A stretch of DNA of 64,000 nt from Chlamydoabsidia padenii (taxonomy: Eukaryota; Mucoromycota; Mucoromycetes; Mucorales; Cunninghamellaceae): positions 434,001 to 498,000 of the forward strand of contig JAIWND010000012.1 of assembly GCA_025330725.1 (NCBI GenBank), read 5' to 3'. The notes below the pieces were generated by a model. It was not told the origin of the DNA. It saw only the letters and a list, made by a program, of their open reading frames with translations, and ran no database searches. The position numbers and the translations under genes are program-made. Positions 12,665-24,437 of this stretch are shown one piece after another (within the stretch, counting starts at the first letter, position 1; every line of letters starts with the position of its first letter).

Positions 12665-13914
12665 AATTATCTCTCCAATAGTTTGTATCTTATCTCTTTG
12701 TTAATTAATAAATGCGGGGCTCCTCCTGTTACAGTTTGTGTAGTAAATGTTGGAAGTAGGTTATATCAGACGTGTTGAGATGTGAATATTCGATTGGACT
12801 TGTAGAATATAGCAGGTGATACGACTATGGATAGTATAGAATAGTTGTAGTCGTAGAATAGAAGTAGAATAAATATTGAATAGAATTACAGTAATACAAT
12901 TTGACAATCTTTATTAATAAAATACACCATTGCTTTATATACTGCACTTATGACTTTGGGGAAAACATGGTGTGTAGAAAATATATCAATCAAGTCTCTT
13001 CGACTTTGGTACATATTCTTTTTCTTTTCTTTCTTTTTGGTTTAAAAGACCATTCCTTTACTGCTTTCATAACCATATCATATGATGTTAACAGATAAGG
13101 ATGGTATTATTTTACAAGGACCTAACGTTTGACTTTTCATGCGTTTGATCCTTAATTGACTTTTTCATATCGATCGTTGATCGTTTCTTTTTCTTTCAAG
13201 CCCCGCTCTAAGGCACTTTGCAGGAATATCGGGGGTTGAATTATAAGCTGAATTTTTCATGGTAGGCACTACTACACAACCAGTTTGAACATAACTTATA
13301 TTGTCTTCGTTAGCATTAATCCAGCTACTAATCTTGGATGTGTTCAAGTCTTGGTTGTTCTCTTCTTTTATCATTGTAACAAAAGATCAGAGCATCACAT
13401 AATGTAAGCACCAGAACTCAGATATAGTCAAACCTTAATCTAAACCCTTTTATGACCATCACATTCTGCCCTTGTCTTCCACAGCACCTTTTTTCTTTTC
13501 TTTGTAAGATGAAAAGGTGAGAAAGCAATGAGTACCGTTTCTGATTTTACACGTTAATGATTATGAGTTCACTTTTTTTTTCATGCTGTTGTGTTGTAAT
13601 CTACTTGTGCGAAGATCAAAGATCTGAACTTGGAAAAAACCGTCCTATTATTGAAATCCCCATATATGTTTTTGCATATCAAGTGGATAAGTTTTGTGTG
13701 GGTGTGGGAAATTGACTAGGTGGGCCGCCTTTATAGAAGGGGGGGAACTTGCATGAGTCGGGATATGAATTAGGTATAATCAGGGGTAGAGGGCCATAGA
13801 ATGATGAAAAGACTCAGGATTTTTTTAAACGTGAATATCTTCATTCATAGACCACCTGTGATTGCCAGAGTTAGTTTGCAGGATTGGGAAATTCATGCAG
13901 AATCGGTATTTAAA

Positions 13915-13927
13915 ATTTAAATCCCGC
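13915..13927 (-). promoter_or_regulatory. Recurrent GCGGG-TTTRAA element
   Basis: Minus strand reads GCGGGATTTAAAT; a TGCATGAAT-like word lies 15 bases away. Confidence 0.45.
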
Positions 13928-14393
13928 TTTAACGGGGCAAGAGTAAATTTTATTTTTCCTCGATTAGGGTAAACTTTAGCCCGAGTGGCTTCCTTTAGGC
14001 TTCATCTCATCAATGCGAACTATGATGGCCAATGTCCTGTATAAGATTGTTATAATTTGACAGTGCATGGGTTTTGATCATCTGTTTTTTTCTTTTTCAC
14101 ACCGTATAAAGGAGCTTTTTAAATTCTTTTCAACTTTCCTTGGGGATGCCCACCCCTTTAACAAACAACAACTTATCAGTCAATTCTTGGATGAGAATAT
14201 GGCTGGCACCCCTCCTTTGAGAGGGATGGGTACGGGGCTTTGGCCAATGGTAAGTGAAAAATAAAAGGAAACCACATACTTCCCACATAATATTAACTGA
14301 TTTCATCCTCCGCTTATTCGACGAAAAATTCAAGTTACCCACGGGGTAATCCACATCTTTGCAATGTCATCGAAAGTGGAATTTTAATTTTCT

Positions 14394-14407
14394 AACTCAA
14401 ACCCCGC
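14394..14407 (-). promoter_or_regulatory. Recurrent GCGGG-TTTRAA element
   Basis: Minus strand reads GCGGGGTTTGAGTT. No clear gene is next to it. Confidence 0.4.
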
Positions 14408-14615
14408 CTGGTGGTAAGGGGCGGACTGCCAGAGCCACCACCGCTTCCTAATGCTGGGATGGATAGACTGGGCTTCGATCTCATCCAAAGTAACCAAATA
14501 AACCCTGATCATGAATAAAACCAAGCTAAGTATAACAAAAGAAAACAAGAACATGATATCTCCTAGCTAATTTCCTTTGACTCCTGGAATGATTCAAAAA
14601 TGAAATGTGGGTTAG

Positions 14616-14630
14616 GCGGGATTTGTAATT
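14616..14630 (+). promoter_or_regulatory. Recurrent GCGGG-TTTRAA element (variant)
   Basis: GCGGGATTTGTAATT, 86 bases before the ATG at 14716 that opens the decayed locus; the spacing matches that seen at intact genes. Confidence 0.45.
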
Positions 14631-14715
14631 GTTTTCTTTTTTGTTCTTTAAGATTGACTGGGCGCTTCCTCGCTTCTCTCTTTCCTTTATTAAAATCATT
14701 GGCGAATAGAACGAA

Positions 14716-15709
14716 ATGCCCCCAGTAAAGCAACGGGTAAGAAAAGAAAAACTAGTTGGCCTTGTATTTTATTAAACAGGGCAAATTTACTTTTCTTGTT
14801 GTATAGATTGATAGAGCAACTTTTGACATCTACTTCATAAAGGAAATCAACAACTTGAAGAAGGGACGTATATTACCAATACATCGTCACTTGGGTTTGG
14901 AATACGATTAATCACAGAAGGGTAAGTAAAGCTGAAACATGTTTACTCGATGCTTTGACTAGCTACTTTTTTTTTTTTTTAACTTGGATTTTGACTTTTC
15001 CATTGTTTAGTGCCTAGGTGCCTCGGCAAGTAAACTTATTGCTTTCTTCAACTCTGTGTCTCAACTGGGTTTATGTTAACTCAAGATAACATTCACCGTC
15101 TTACTGGCTACATGTTGTAAACCTGTGATAACAGCGTCCAATATCACTTTGCAGGTAAAGGATCAAAAGAGAAAAATGTGTTCATAGGTAGAAATTGATA
15201 CTTACCATTGTGCTTTTATTTTACTAGTTCATGCTATTGTATGAACCACACTCAACTTGACGGGGAATCAACAACCACTGAAGACTAAAAGAAGAAAAAC
15301 AACAATCATCTTTTGTCGACTAGGGCAAAACCATCTGAACAACTCTCTGAAAACAGCCATCGAACATCATCCTTGTCCTCCCTGTAACAAATGTATACTT
15401 TGCAAAAGTTTACCTCATTTGAAGAATGCGTAAAGAAAAGGGGAAGTAGGATCTATCATCTGTTACTACTGACCAACTTCTCCCTCTCTCTCTCTTCTTT
15501 TTCTTCTTCTTCTTCTTTCTTTGTGTGTGTTTGTATTTGTTATAGGTGGTATTATAGTCAATTCCTATCACAATTATCTTGGTTTTATTAAACCACCTTA
15601 CCCAACAGGCCTGGCTACCGACCCTCAAGTATCGGCCTTTTTATGCTTGATGACGATGGCCTGCATCTTATTTCAACAACTCGACATCATTTTTCGCAAA
15701 TTACAATAG
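14716..15709 (+). pseudogene. Possible decayed multi-exon gene or spliced non-coding transcript
   Basis: The stretch has the texture of a gene: a promoter-like element 86 bases upstream, an ATG at 14716, and segments bounded by good splice signals (14716-14736, 14807-14921, 15011-15154, 15228-15445, 15546-15709). No reading frame runs through them. The second segment meets TAA at 14909, and the fourth read in the frame of the last has two stops about 35 codons apart. The last part alone can be joined into a 72-residue protein (15391-15445 + 15546-15709, phase-correct) with one hydrophobic segment near its C-terminus. I recognise no family. It may be a pseudogene, a long non-coding RNA, or a real microprotein gene with a non-coding leader. 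Confidence 0.35.
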
Positions 15710-16114
15710 GGTAGATCCTTGGTCACCTGGATTAGAAGTATGTTGTAGGTCAAAACTTACATATCATCGATGCGTGGCCTATCAAATCCATAAAATGGTA
15801 TGCTGTACTCATCAAACTCTTCAAGATCAAACATGAAATACCGCCCCTTCCCCTTGATTAGTATAGTCCTCCTGTTGATAATGTCTTATTTATATTATAT
15901 AATATAATAAACTTGCTTGTAAATTTAAAACTATCCATTGTTGCCCTTTTATGTGTGTGTATGCCTATTGATTGATCCATTTGAGCTTGTCTGGCTCTGG
16001 AGTCAGGGAGAAGCGGAATTTCAATATTGGCGGTGGCTCAAAAAAGGATAGAATCTTTTTTCTCTCTTCCCTCTTTCTTTGTTAAAAAATTCTGTTAACT
16101 CTTCCAAATTCAAA
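15710..16114. other. Intergenic region upstream of ZNG1
   Basis: A/T-rich with AATATAATAAA-type sequence near 15900. The recurrent element is at 16013-16026 and a CT-rich leader at about 16055-16080. Confidence 0.5.
16013..16026 (+). promoter_or_regulatory. Recurrent GCGG-TTTNAA element
   Basis: GCGGAATTTCAATA, 89 bases upstream of the ZNG1 start codon. Confidence 0.5.
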
Positions 16115-17989
16115 ATGTCTGACACTGAAGAGATCCCAGAACTCATTCCTGCGTACGTATCACCTAATACTGATGTCTATGGCTATATAAATGCATGTAC
16201 TCACTCCTTTTTTAATTGTCAAATCTTTCTAGTCAAATTCAACCATCTTTGGCACCTCCAGTCATACAACACCAAGAAGACGAAAATGATAAACGCAAAA
16301 TACCTGTTACTATTGTCACAGGTAATGATGGATACATGCAAAAGGCCCTGATCAATGAATATAACGTACTAACACTCTATCGTGATTCCACTCCTTATTA
16401 TTCACAGGCTTTTTGGGTAGCGGCAAAACCACCTTGCTGAATTACATCTTGACTGAAAAGCACAACAAGAAGATCGCCGTGATCCTTAACGAGTTTGGTG
16501 AAAGTAAGTACTTGGTGGATAGATTTATTTGGAACTATACACGAAATGTATACACTAACATGATTTCTTCTTTTACTTTTTTAGGTAGTGACATTGAAAA
16601 GTCCTTGTCGGTTAATCAAGAAGGAAATCTATTTGAGGAATGGCTCGAACTTCGAAATGGATGCCTTTGCTGTACAGTCAAGTAAGTAAAAAACTCCGTG
16701 CGTGTGTGTGTACGTGTTCTGGAAACAGTTCTAACCAAATTTGCAATCTTATAGGGATAATGGTGTTGTGGCTATTGAAAACTTGATGAAAAAGAGTGGC
16801 AAATTTGACTACATTCTTCTGGAAACTAGGTAAAGGGAAAATGATGATGAATGCCGTCCTGCTTGTGGTGTAAAGACTGACAATCAATCTGCTAGTGGTT
16901 TGGCTGATCCTGGGCCAATCGCTTCCATGTTTTGGTTGGACGATGGACTCGGAAGTGATATTTACTTGGATGGTATTGTTACTCTGGTGGATGCAAAACA
17001 TATCCGACAAGTAAGTCATTCCCCCCCCTCCTAGCAACCAAGTCGGTTGATATCGTACTCAATCTCTTCTTTAATAGTATCTTGGTGAAAAAAAGGAAGA
17101 TGCTTCAATTAATGAAGCTCTCAAGTAAGTAAATGTAAATATGATATCAAAAGATAAAGCAACTAACTTGCCCTTTTTTGTTGTAATATGTAGGCAAATC
17201 GCCATATCTGACCGTATTGTGATCAATAAAACGGATTTAGTGACACCTGATGAATTGAACAATGTCCAAGATGATATCAAGAGTGTGAATTCCGTGGCCG
17301 AGATCTTACGAACTGAACGATCCAGGTACAGTATAGAATCATCAATCATGATAACCCCAGCCTATTATTAATACTTTTAATGTTTATAATGTTACGTAGG
17401 ATTCCTTTGGACTTTGTATTGGATATCGGTGCCTACGATGTCAAGAATGCTGATGCAATTGCTAGACAAACACTCAAGATTGACGAACATGGTCAGACTC
17501 ATGCTCACCAAATAAGTCATGTATGTATATATACTGTATATCAATGGGACATGGGTAGTATAACTTATGTTTATTATCTATTAATAGGATGTACAAACGA
17601 TCTGTATTCAATTTGACAAGCAACTCGACAGTTTAGACTTGCTTGAAACATGGATTCAAACATTACTTTGGGAACACGCTGTGCCAGATACTACCTCTAA
17701 TGTCACCAACAAGCTAGATTCTCCTCCATTGGATGTGCTACGATTAAAAGGGCTTGTGCAAATACCAAAATCTTATGACAGTAATGGCGACAGTAACATC
17801 TACAACAAGCAACTGGTGATTCAAGGTGTACAAGAACTTTATGATATCCAACCTGGTCTACGAAAAGATGATGATGGTGAACTCAAGAACAAGATTGTGC
17901 TTATTGGTCGACATTTACATCCGGATAAATTACTTCAATCATTTACTAGTTGGTTGCAGCTTGATTCTTCCACTGTACGCCTTTTATAA
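16115..17989 (+). CDS. ZNG1: Zinc-regulated GTPase metalloprotein activator (CobW/G3E family)
   Basis: Ten exons (16115-16152, 16233-16321, 16408-16503, 16585-16681, 16755-16829, 16896-17010, 17078-17124, 17194-17325, 17400-17520, 17588-17989) give about 403 residues. Seen: the P-loop [20 protein letters not shown] (the CxCC metal site of the family), ETSGLADP, a guanine-specificity NKTD in VINKTDLV, an acidic/His stretch, and a C-terminal CobW-C domain with IGRHLHPD. Eukaryotic ZNG1 proteins deliver zinc to methionine aminopeptidase 1, docking through an N-terminal CPELVPI motif. Here the matching segment is IPELIPA, without the cysteine, encoded across the first intron. The start at 16115 is chosen because it directly precedes this motif; an upstream in-frame codon at 16079 is less likely. 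Confidence 0.85.
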
Positions 17990-18034
17990 TAACAATTTTA
18001 ATAAAGATATCATGCGTGGTTAATATGACCACGT

Positions 18035-18048
18035 CATTCAAACCCCGC
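18035..18048 (-). promoter_or_regulatory. Recurrent GCGGGG-TTTGAA element
   Basis: Minus strand reads GCGGGGTTTGAATG, a near-consensus copy 101 bases upstream of the CAND1 start. Confidence 0.55.
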
Positions 18049-18148
18049 TTCCACGAAACGTTTAAAAAAAGAGTTGGTCCCAAATTTTTTATTTTTTTTA
18101 CTTCTTTTGTCTTCCCACATCTTTTTTACTTTTATCTACGTAATCATC

Positions 18149-21100
18149 ATGTCTGACTCTAGTGCTTATATGGTTGCAAATTTGCTAGAAAAGGTAAACA
18201 TTCCTCATTAACTTTCTCTTGCAAACTAACCTATATGTTTTTACTTCTTCTAGATGGACAGTCAAGACAGGGACTTCCGTTATATGGCTTTGAACGATCT
18301 TATGAACGAACTACAAAAAAACACGTTCACAAATGACTCTATGGTGGAGACTAAAGTGGTTGCTGCTGTGTTGAAATTGATGGGTGACAAGAACACTGAA
18401 GTGCAAAACTTGGCTGTGAAATGGTAATACATACAATTGCATACATAAAAGTAGACTAACTTTTATTTTTTTGTATCTCTATGATTGGGCCAAAGTCTTG
18501 CACCTTTAGTAAAACAAATTCGGGAAGAAAATCTGTTAGACATCATCAACAAACTATGTCAATTTGCTGGACAACAAAAGAATGAAGAACTACGTGGCAT
18601 TGCAAGCATTGGTAATAAAAACAGTGACGAAGGAAGGGGCTGGGCACAGGAATGAATCAATGTTATTGATATTTAATACTCTCTTTATTCAATAGGTTTA
18701 AAAACTGTTGTATTGGAAGTGAACCCCAATAGAGGACATCGTGTATGCGTGGCCATGATTCCTCGTCTGCTGGAAATCCTTCAAAACGCAAGTTGCATAA
18801 TAAATATACATGTTGATGTCCTGGGAAACTAATTATACTTTTTCATTTTACATAGACAGATGGTGACTATGAAATGCAAATGGATACTATGGACATTCTT
18901 GCTGACGTTATATCTCGCTTTGGTGGACAAGTACCTGAACACCAACAATCTTTAATCCAGCAAACTTTACTCTCCTTCCTCTCTCACTCAAGAACAACGA
19001 TTAGAAAACGCACAACATTTGCTATTGGATATCTGGCGGTACACATCAACGACAATCTTTTTGACAGCACTCTAACTTACATATTGGATGGGTTTGAAAA
19101 GAATCGAAACTCAAGCGACAAACTACGAACCATTGTGCAATCTACTGGTGTCCTCAGGTAAAATTTACATGGGGATAGATGATGGACTAGATTTATGTTC
19201 ACTTTACAGCTAGATACTCATACCTTTTTTTTATTTTTATGTTTATTCTTTTTATAGCCGATACAGCCCTGCAAGGATTGGAAGACATCTGCCTGAAATC
19301 GTGCCCATGGTTACCCGGTTTACTAAAGAAGCTGATGAAGATGACGAACTGCGTGAAATCTGTCTTCAAACTTTGGAATCCTTTGTTATCCGCTGCCCTT
19401 CGGAGATCGCTATGTATATTGATGAATTGATTGCTCTTGGTTTGGAATACTTGAAGTACGACCCCAACTTTGCTGATAATAATGACGTAAGTAACCTCCC
19501 CCCCCCCAATAAAGAATGATGAAATACTTGAAACTGATCTGGTATTATGTTATTGATAGGATGATGATGACATGATGGATGAAGATGATGACGAAGACGA
19601 AGAAGATGAATATGGTGATATGGGGTAAGTAATTATAAAAGTTGATAGTACCAAAAGAACCTGACTGATTTTTTTTTACCCATAGTGATTACTCGGATGA
19701 CGATGACGACATGTCTTGGAAGGTACGCCGAGCAGCAACAAAACTATTGTCATCCGTTATTGAAACCAGATCCGATCTACTCATGCAACTTTACAAGACG
19801 GTTGTGCCATCATTGATTAATCGATTCTGTGAACGCGAAGAATCTGTCCGGGCTGACATCCTCCATGCATTTATCACTCTTCTTCGTCAAACAAACATAT
19901 ACATTGGTGAAGGCCTTGATCTGGAAGCGACAAATGACTATGATCTTGACTTTAACGCCTATGAATTTGGTGGTGACTATAACTCGAAGAAACAAAATAT
20001 GGTTTTATCATCATCTACTGAAGAAAATGTCGAAAGGTAATCACAAAACAGTGTCAAGATATTGATAGATTGAATAAACTAACTTTTATTTCGTTTGACT
20101 TTAGTCCCAAGAAACTACTTCGATCTCAAATCCCTGACATTTGTCGTGCATTGGCAAAACAACTCTCCTCGAAATCGATTCAAACTCGTCAAATCGGCTT
20201 CCATCTTCTACGTGTGGTAATTACTGTCCTTCATGGTGGGTTGGATGATGAAATCAAGTTATTTATCCCAGTGATCGAATCGTCCTTGTCCTCCTCATCT
20301 TTGGATCAGCATAATACCGCCATGACATCGAACTTGAAGATTGAAATTCTTTTATTCTTGCGTGTATTCCTTCGCACTCACCCTGCTAGTGTGACCCAGC
20401 CTTACCTTAATCAACTCTGTCCTGTCATCGTCAACAGCATCTCTGATCAATTTTACAAGATAACTTCTGAAGCCTTCTTGGTCGCCATCGAACTAATCAA
20501 GGCCATCCGTCCTATTCAACGCACAAGTACCAACCCTGATCAATACAGCATCTCGCCTATTAACCCGGACTACACAGGCTATATTATGGATATTCACTAC
20601 TTGACTCTCAAGGTGCTTGGAACGAACAATGCAGATCAAGAAGTTAAGGAACGATCCATTATGTGTCTTGGTGCTCTCTTGGCTCAGGTGGGTGATCTCT
20701 TACAAGCGGAACAAACTCAAGTATGGAACGTGCTTTTGGAAAGACTGAAAAACGAAGTAACAAGGCTGATCAGTGTGCGTACCTTGGCTATTGTTTCCCA
20801 GAGTCCTGTCACGGAAGGTGAAAAATTGGAACATTGTGTGCTTGCGGCGGTGGATGAAATATCTACACTTTTACGAAAAAGCAATCGATCCATTCGTATC
20901 GCGAGCTTGGATTGTTTGACCATCTTGGTCAAAAGGTAACTATTGAAATAATTGAAAAGGACCTCATTCTGATCATCATCATGACCTTTTTTTTTTTCTT
21001 TTAGATTTGGGAACAAGATTACCGACGACAGTTGCCGAAACCTGTTTATTGAAGTGCGTCCTCTCATCACTGATTCTGATTTACATCTCTTGCCTCTTGC

Positions 21101-22331
21101 CTTTGGATTGGTGGAATCGACCATTGATACCCGGCCCAACTCTGTGCCTGATGTCAAGACTATTGTATTACCATCTCTCTTCCAACTAATACAATCGCCT
21201 CTGTTGCAGGGTGCCGCTCTCAAAAGTTTACTGAAGCTCTTTGGTGCTCTAGGTCGTGCAAGTCCTGCTGATTATGAATCCTTTGTGAAAAATTTGGTGG
21301 ATCCCCTTTTATCATCTCATACTGCTGGTGTCTCTGCTGGAGGTGTTGCTGCTGTATCCAACAAGCAAGCTGCTTCTACTGTCGCCCAATGTGTAGCTGT
21401 CTTGGCAGTGAACACCGAAAAATCAAATTGCGAATCAACTGTCCGCATATTCCAGGATTATATCAAGGTACAAAAAAAAGGGGGGGGAAGGAGCAGGACT
21501 GAAATCAATATTAAACTTTTTTGCATTTACTTAGGACCCATCATTAAATAACTCTATCCAATACCTAAGTCTTCTTACTTTAGGTGAAGTTGGTCGTAGA
21601 ATGTAAGTTGTTGGATAATTGGTCACTATTTTAACCCTTTTGTATTAACGCGACTCAAATGTTATCAACTCAAACTTTTTATAGGGATTTAAGCTACCTG
21701 AATACCATCCACGAAGAAATCCTCTCCCTGTTTGGTGCTCAATCCGAAGAAGTCAAGTTTGCTGCATCTTTTGCTCTTGGTAATCTTACAGTCGGTAACA
21801 TTGGCAAATACTTCCCTCTCATTGTAACTCAAATCAAGGAACAACCCAAGCGACGATTCCTTCTCTTCCATGCATTAAAAGAGGTAAGTTTTTGGCTCAG
21901 CAATTTTTACAATATACTGATCACCCACTTTTACGGATAGGTGATTACACGCTGTGATTATCAAACTTCTCTTGACGCACTCGGAGAAGCATCTGATGAT
22001 ATCTGGGCTTTGTTATTGGAAAGCAGTCAATTGGAACAAGAAGAAGGAACTCGATCAGTGGTTGGTGAATGTCTAGGAAAGTTGGCCTTGACGAACTCAT
22101 CGAAATATCTTCAAGAATTACAGGTAAAACAAAAAAGAATGATAAAAATGAAAAAGATACTCACAGCCCTTATCTTCCATAGGCTCAATTATCTTCGACA
22201 TCACCACAAGTCCGATCAACTGTGGCAACTGCTTTCAAATACATTGTTGTGGATCCTACTCAGAGCAGCGATGGTATGCTCAAGCCCATCGTGACACAAC
22301 TTTTGACTCTATTGAACGATCCTGATATCGT

Positions 22332-22427
<96 letters not shown>

Positions 22428-23396
22428 GGGTATACATTCATCTGTTGTATCCTTATTTTAATTTATCGCTCTCTTTAATAGAATGTTAGACGGTTGGCCT
22501 TGTTGACTATCAACTCCGCTCTTCATCGTAAAGCTTACCTCATCCGTGATATCATGTCTTCCTTATTGCCCTCTCTTTATCAAGAAACCATAGTCAAGGT
22601 AATGGGAAGAACAAAAAACCCCCCCCCCCAAATCGATTTGACTGATTATTAACTATCTTTTATGTAATAGGAAGAACTGATCCACACTGTTGAAATGGGT
22701 CCCTTTAAACACAGGGTGGATGATGGATTGGAAATCAGAAAAGTGGGTATATATGAATTGATTATCAGGCTGCTTACATAATACTTGCTATTTATACTAT
22801 TTGTAGGCTGCATATGAATGTCTCTACACCCTTCTATCAACTTGTTTGGATAAAATTGATATCTATGGCTACCTCGATTGTGTTCGTACTGGTTTGAACG
22901 ATCAACACGATATCAAGATGATTGTCTATTTGATGCTTAGTCGACTCGGAAAGGTAGCATCTACGGCGGTCTCCCAAAGTAAGTCATGTTTATGCAAAAA
23001 GGATGTACGAACTTGTGTAAAACTAACAACTCTCATGTTTTTTGAATAGGATTGGACTTATTTGTGCCTCCTATGAAAGCAACCCTTGATTTCAAGATCA
23101 GAAGCAACGCCGTAAAACAGGAATTGGAAAAGAATCAAGAACTGGTTCGTGCTACTATCCGATGCATTGTCTCTTTATCCGACCTCGGGGAAACAGGTAA
23201 GATAAAGACGCTGATCTCATAGAACTATACTTACGATTAACTCCTATTCTCTCTCTTTTAAATAGGGAATTGTCCTGCATTTGAACAATTTGTAGACGAT
23301 GTACGAACTGGACCTCACTCGGACGAATACAAACTTACTGCAGCAGAAGCAAATAAACGTGAATCAAGATTGGGTGACTATATGGATCTCTCATGA
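18149..23396 (+). CDS. CAND1: Cullin-associated NEDD8-dissociated protein 1
   Basis: Nineteen exons join into about 1,299 residues, close to the family length of about 1,230. CAND1 is a HEAT-repeat solenoid that binds unneddylated cullin-RBX1 and exchanges substrate receptors of SCF-type ubiquitin ligases. Seen: the N-terminal block ([22 protein letters not shown]), HEAT repeats throughout, and the characteristic acidic loop (19560-19710, Asp/Glu runs) followed by [20 protein letters not shown], which is nearly diagnostic. The C-terminal part includes [12 protein letters not shown]. One intron, 18788-18855, starts with GC instead of GT (AAC|GCAAGT), and the intron at 22330-22481 holds a 55-base poly-A plus GA repeat. 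Extra length relative to animals lies mainly in inter-repeat loops. Confidence 0.92.
22336..22390 (+). repeat. Poly-A tract in CAND1 intron
   Basis: Fifty-five A directly follow the GTAAGT donor at 22330. Confidence 0.9.
22391..22422 (+). repeat. (GA)16 microsatellite in CAND1 intron
   Basis: Sixteen GA units continue immediately from the poly-A tract. Confidence 0.92.
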
Positions 23397-24437
23397 AGAA
23401 TAGCCTTTTATTAGTCATAGATACAATAATAGTATAGCTTTTATCAATATATGGTGATTGGGATCAATCAATAGTTCTTTTTTTTTTTTTTTTTACTATA
23501 TATAAAATCTACTTCTTTTTTAAGACCTACTTTTTTATTGTGATGTATTATAGTATGTGATATGAATGATTGTAATAACTGTTAAATATGCATGTCTTTT
23601 CTTTTTATGTAAACACATGAATAACTATGACGAAGAAGATTCATTCTCCTGAGCCGCTCAAGGTCTCCTATTATTAATGGTAGCCAGGGTTTCCGTTCTT
23701 GCCACCGAATCAAAAGATCTGATTTCCGTTCACATGGACAAGAAACAAGCATATCCATATTAGGTGTTTGACATCACAAGCACGTTCCTTGTGCATGAAA
23801 GAAAGAAGGTAATATAATTCGATCTTATACTCTTCGTCATGCCAACCTACAGTGATTCCCAAAAGAGCATCAAAAAAGTTTAAATCTTCAAGATGGGATT
23901 CCACTTTTTCGACCAATTATATTTTCTCAAACTAAAAAGGAGACGAGACACTTCCCATGTTTTTTTCGTGAAAAAAAAGGAGACGAAATTTATGCACAAC
24001 CCTACACTTAACCTGAACGTATTCAATCTATTTTTTTTTTTTGTTCTCCTCTTCTTTTTGCTAACGAAACCAGGATAAAGAGCTTTCATCCATGATTCAT
24101 CACGGATAATGAGAAGGATGGGTGGGGGAGATTAATCTTCTTAAAGGAAGCCCTTATTTTATTTCCTTGTTTCTGATTCGTTCCATAGCTGCATGAATTT
24201 AACCTGATCGAACAGGTTGGGTTGATTCAAGAACAATGGGGAGAATCCTTTTAGTGACACAAAAATAAAGTTCAACGCCCGATCTGTCAAATTTGATTCA
24301 AGATCTTCAGGGCCCTCTCCTTACTACTTGTTCTGGCCGTTTTGATTTCCGGTGGTCATGCCGATCACTTCTATTTTCATTTTGTTTCTTCTCTCATTTT
24401 TCTTCTTTTTCTTCTTTGTATTTATTTTCTTCTCACC
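23397..24437. other. Intergenic region of about 1 kb
   Basis: An A/T-rich downstream region of CAND1 and a CT-rich leader before the RGS gene (24360-24435). A minus-strand open frame at 23916-23710 (68 residues, not low complexity) might be a small gene or a gene fragment, but I find no support beyond the frame itself. A TGCATGAAT word is at 24190-24198. Confidence 0.45.
24190..24198 (+). promoter_or_regulatory. Recurrent TGCATGAAT word
   Basis: Located about 240 bases upstream of the RGS gene start. Confidence 0.25.

Larger units (their letters stand above)
12665..14715. other. Gene-poor region of about 2 kb
   Basis: This is the longest stretch without a convincing gene. A minus-strand open frame at 13374-13165 (69 residues) has unbiased composition and could be a small gene, but it has no recognisable domain and I do not call it. 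Copies of the recurrent element lie at 13915-13927, 14394-14407 and 14616-14630. TTGCATGAAT-like words lie at 13749 and 13891. The segment 13921-13936 contains a small inverted repeat (CCCGCTTTAACGGGG). Confidence 0.5.

Noticed and set aside
13165..13374. 69-residue minus-strand open frame
   Set aside because: Composition is protein-like but there is no domain, no clear promoter and no splice partner; kept only as a remark in the intergenic entry.
14807..15154. Weak resemblance of the decayed locus to a core histone (a Ser-Lys-Leu stretch like the histone H2B helix)
   Set aside because: Only a few residues match, stops interrupt the frame, and the histone order is not kept.
18035..18048. TTCAAACCCCGC-type words as tRNA B-boxes or solitary TFIIIC sites
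   Set aside because: They resemble the T-arm word GGTTCRANNCC, but the central C is not conserved among copies (TTGAAA, TTTAAA also occur) and no acceptor stem, A-box or cloverleaf lies around them. TFIIIC binding without a tRNA gene remains possible but is not shown.
23710..23916. 68-residue minus-strand open frame downstream of CAND1
   Set aside because: Plausible composition but isolated, with no recognisable motif or supporting signal.
24342..24437. Upstream in-frame ATG giving the RGS protein an N-terminal membrane segment
   Set aside because: The added residues come from a CT-rich leader typical of fungal 5' untranslated regions; Phe/Leu/Ser runs are an artefact of translating it.
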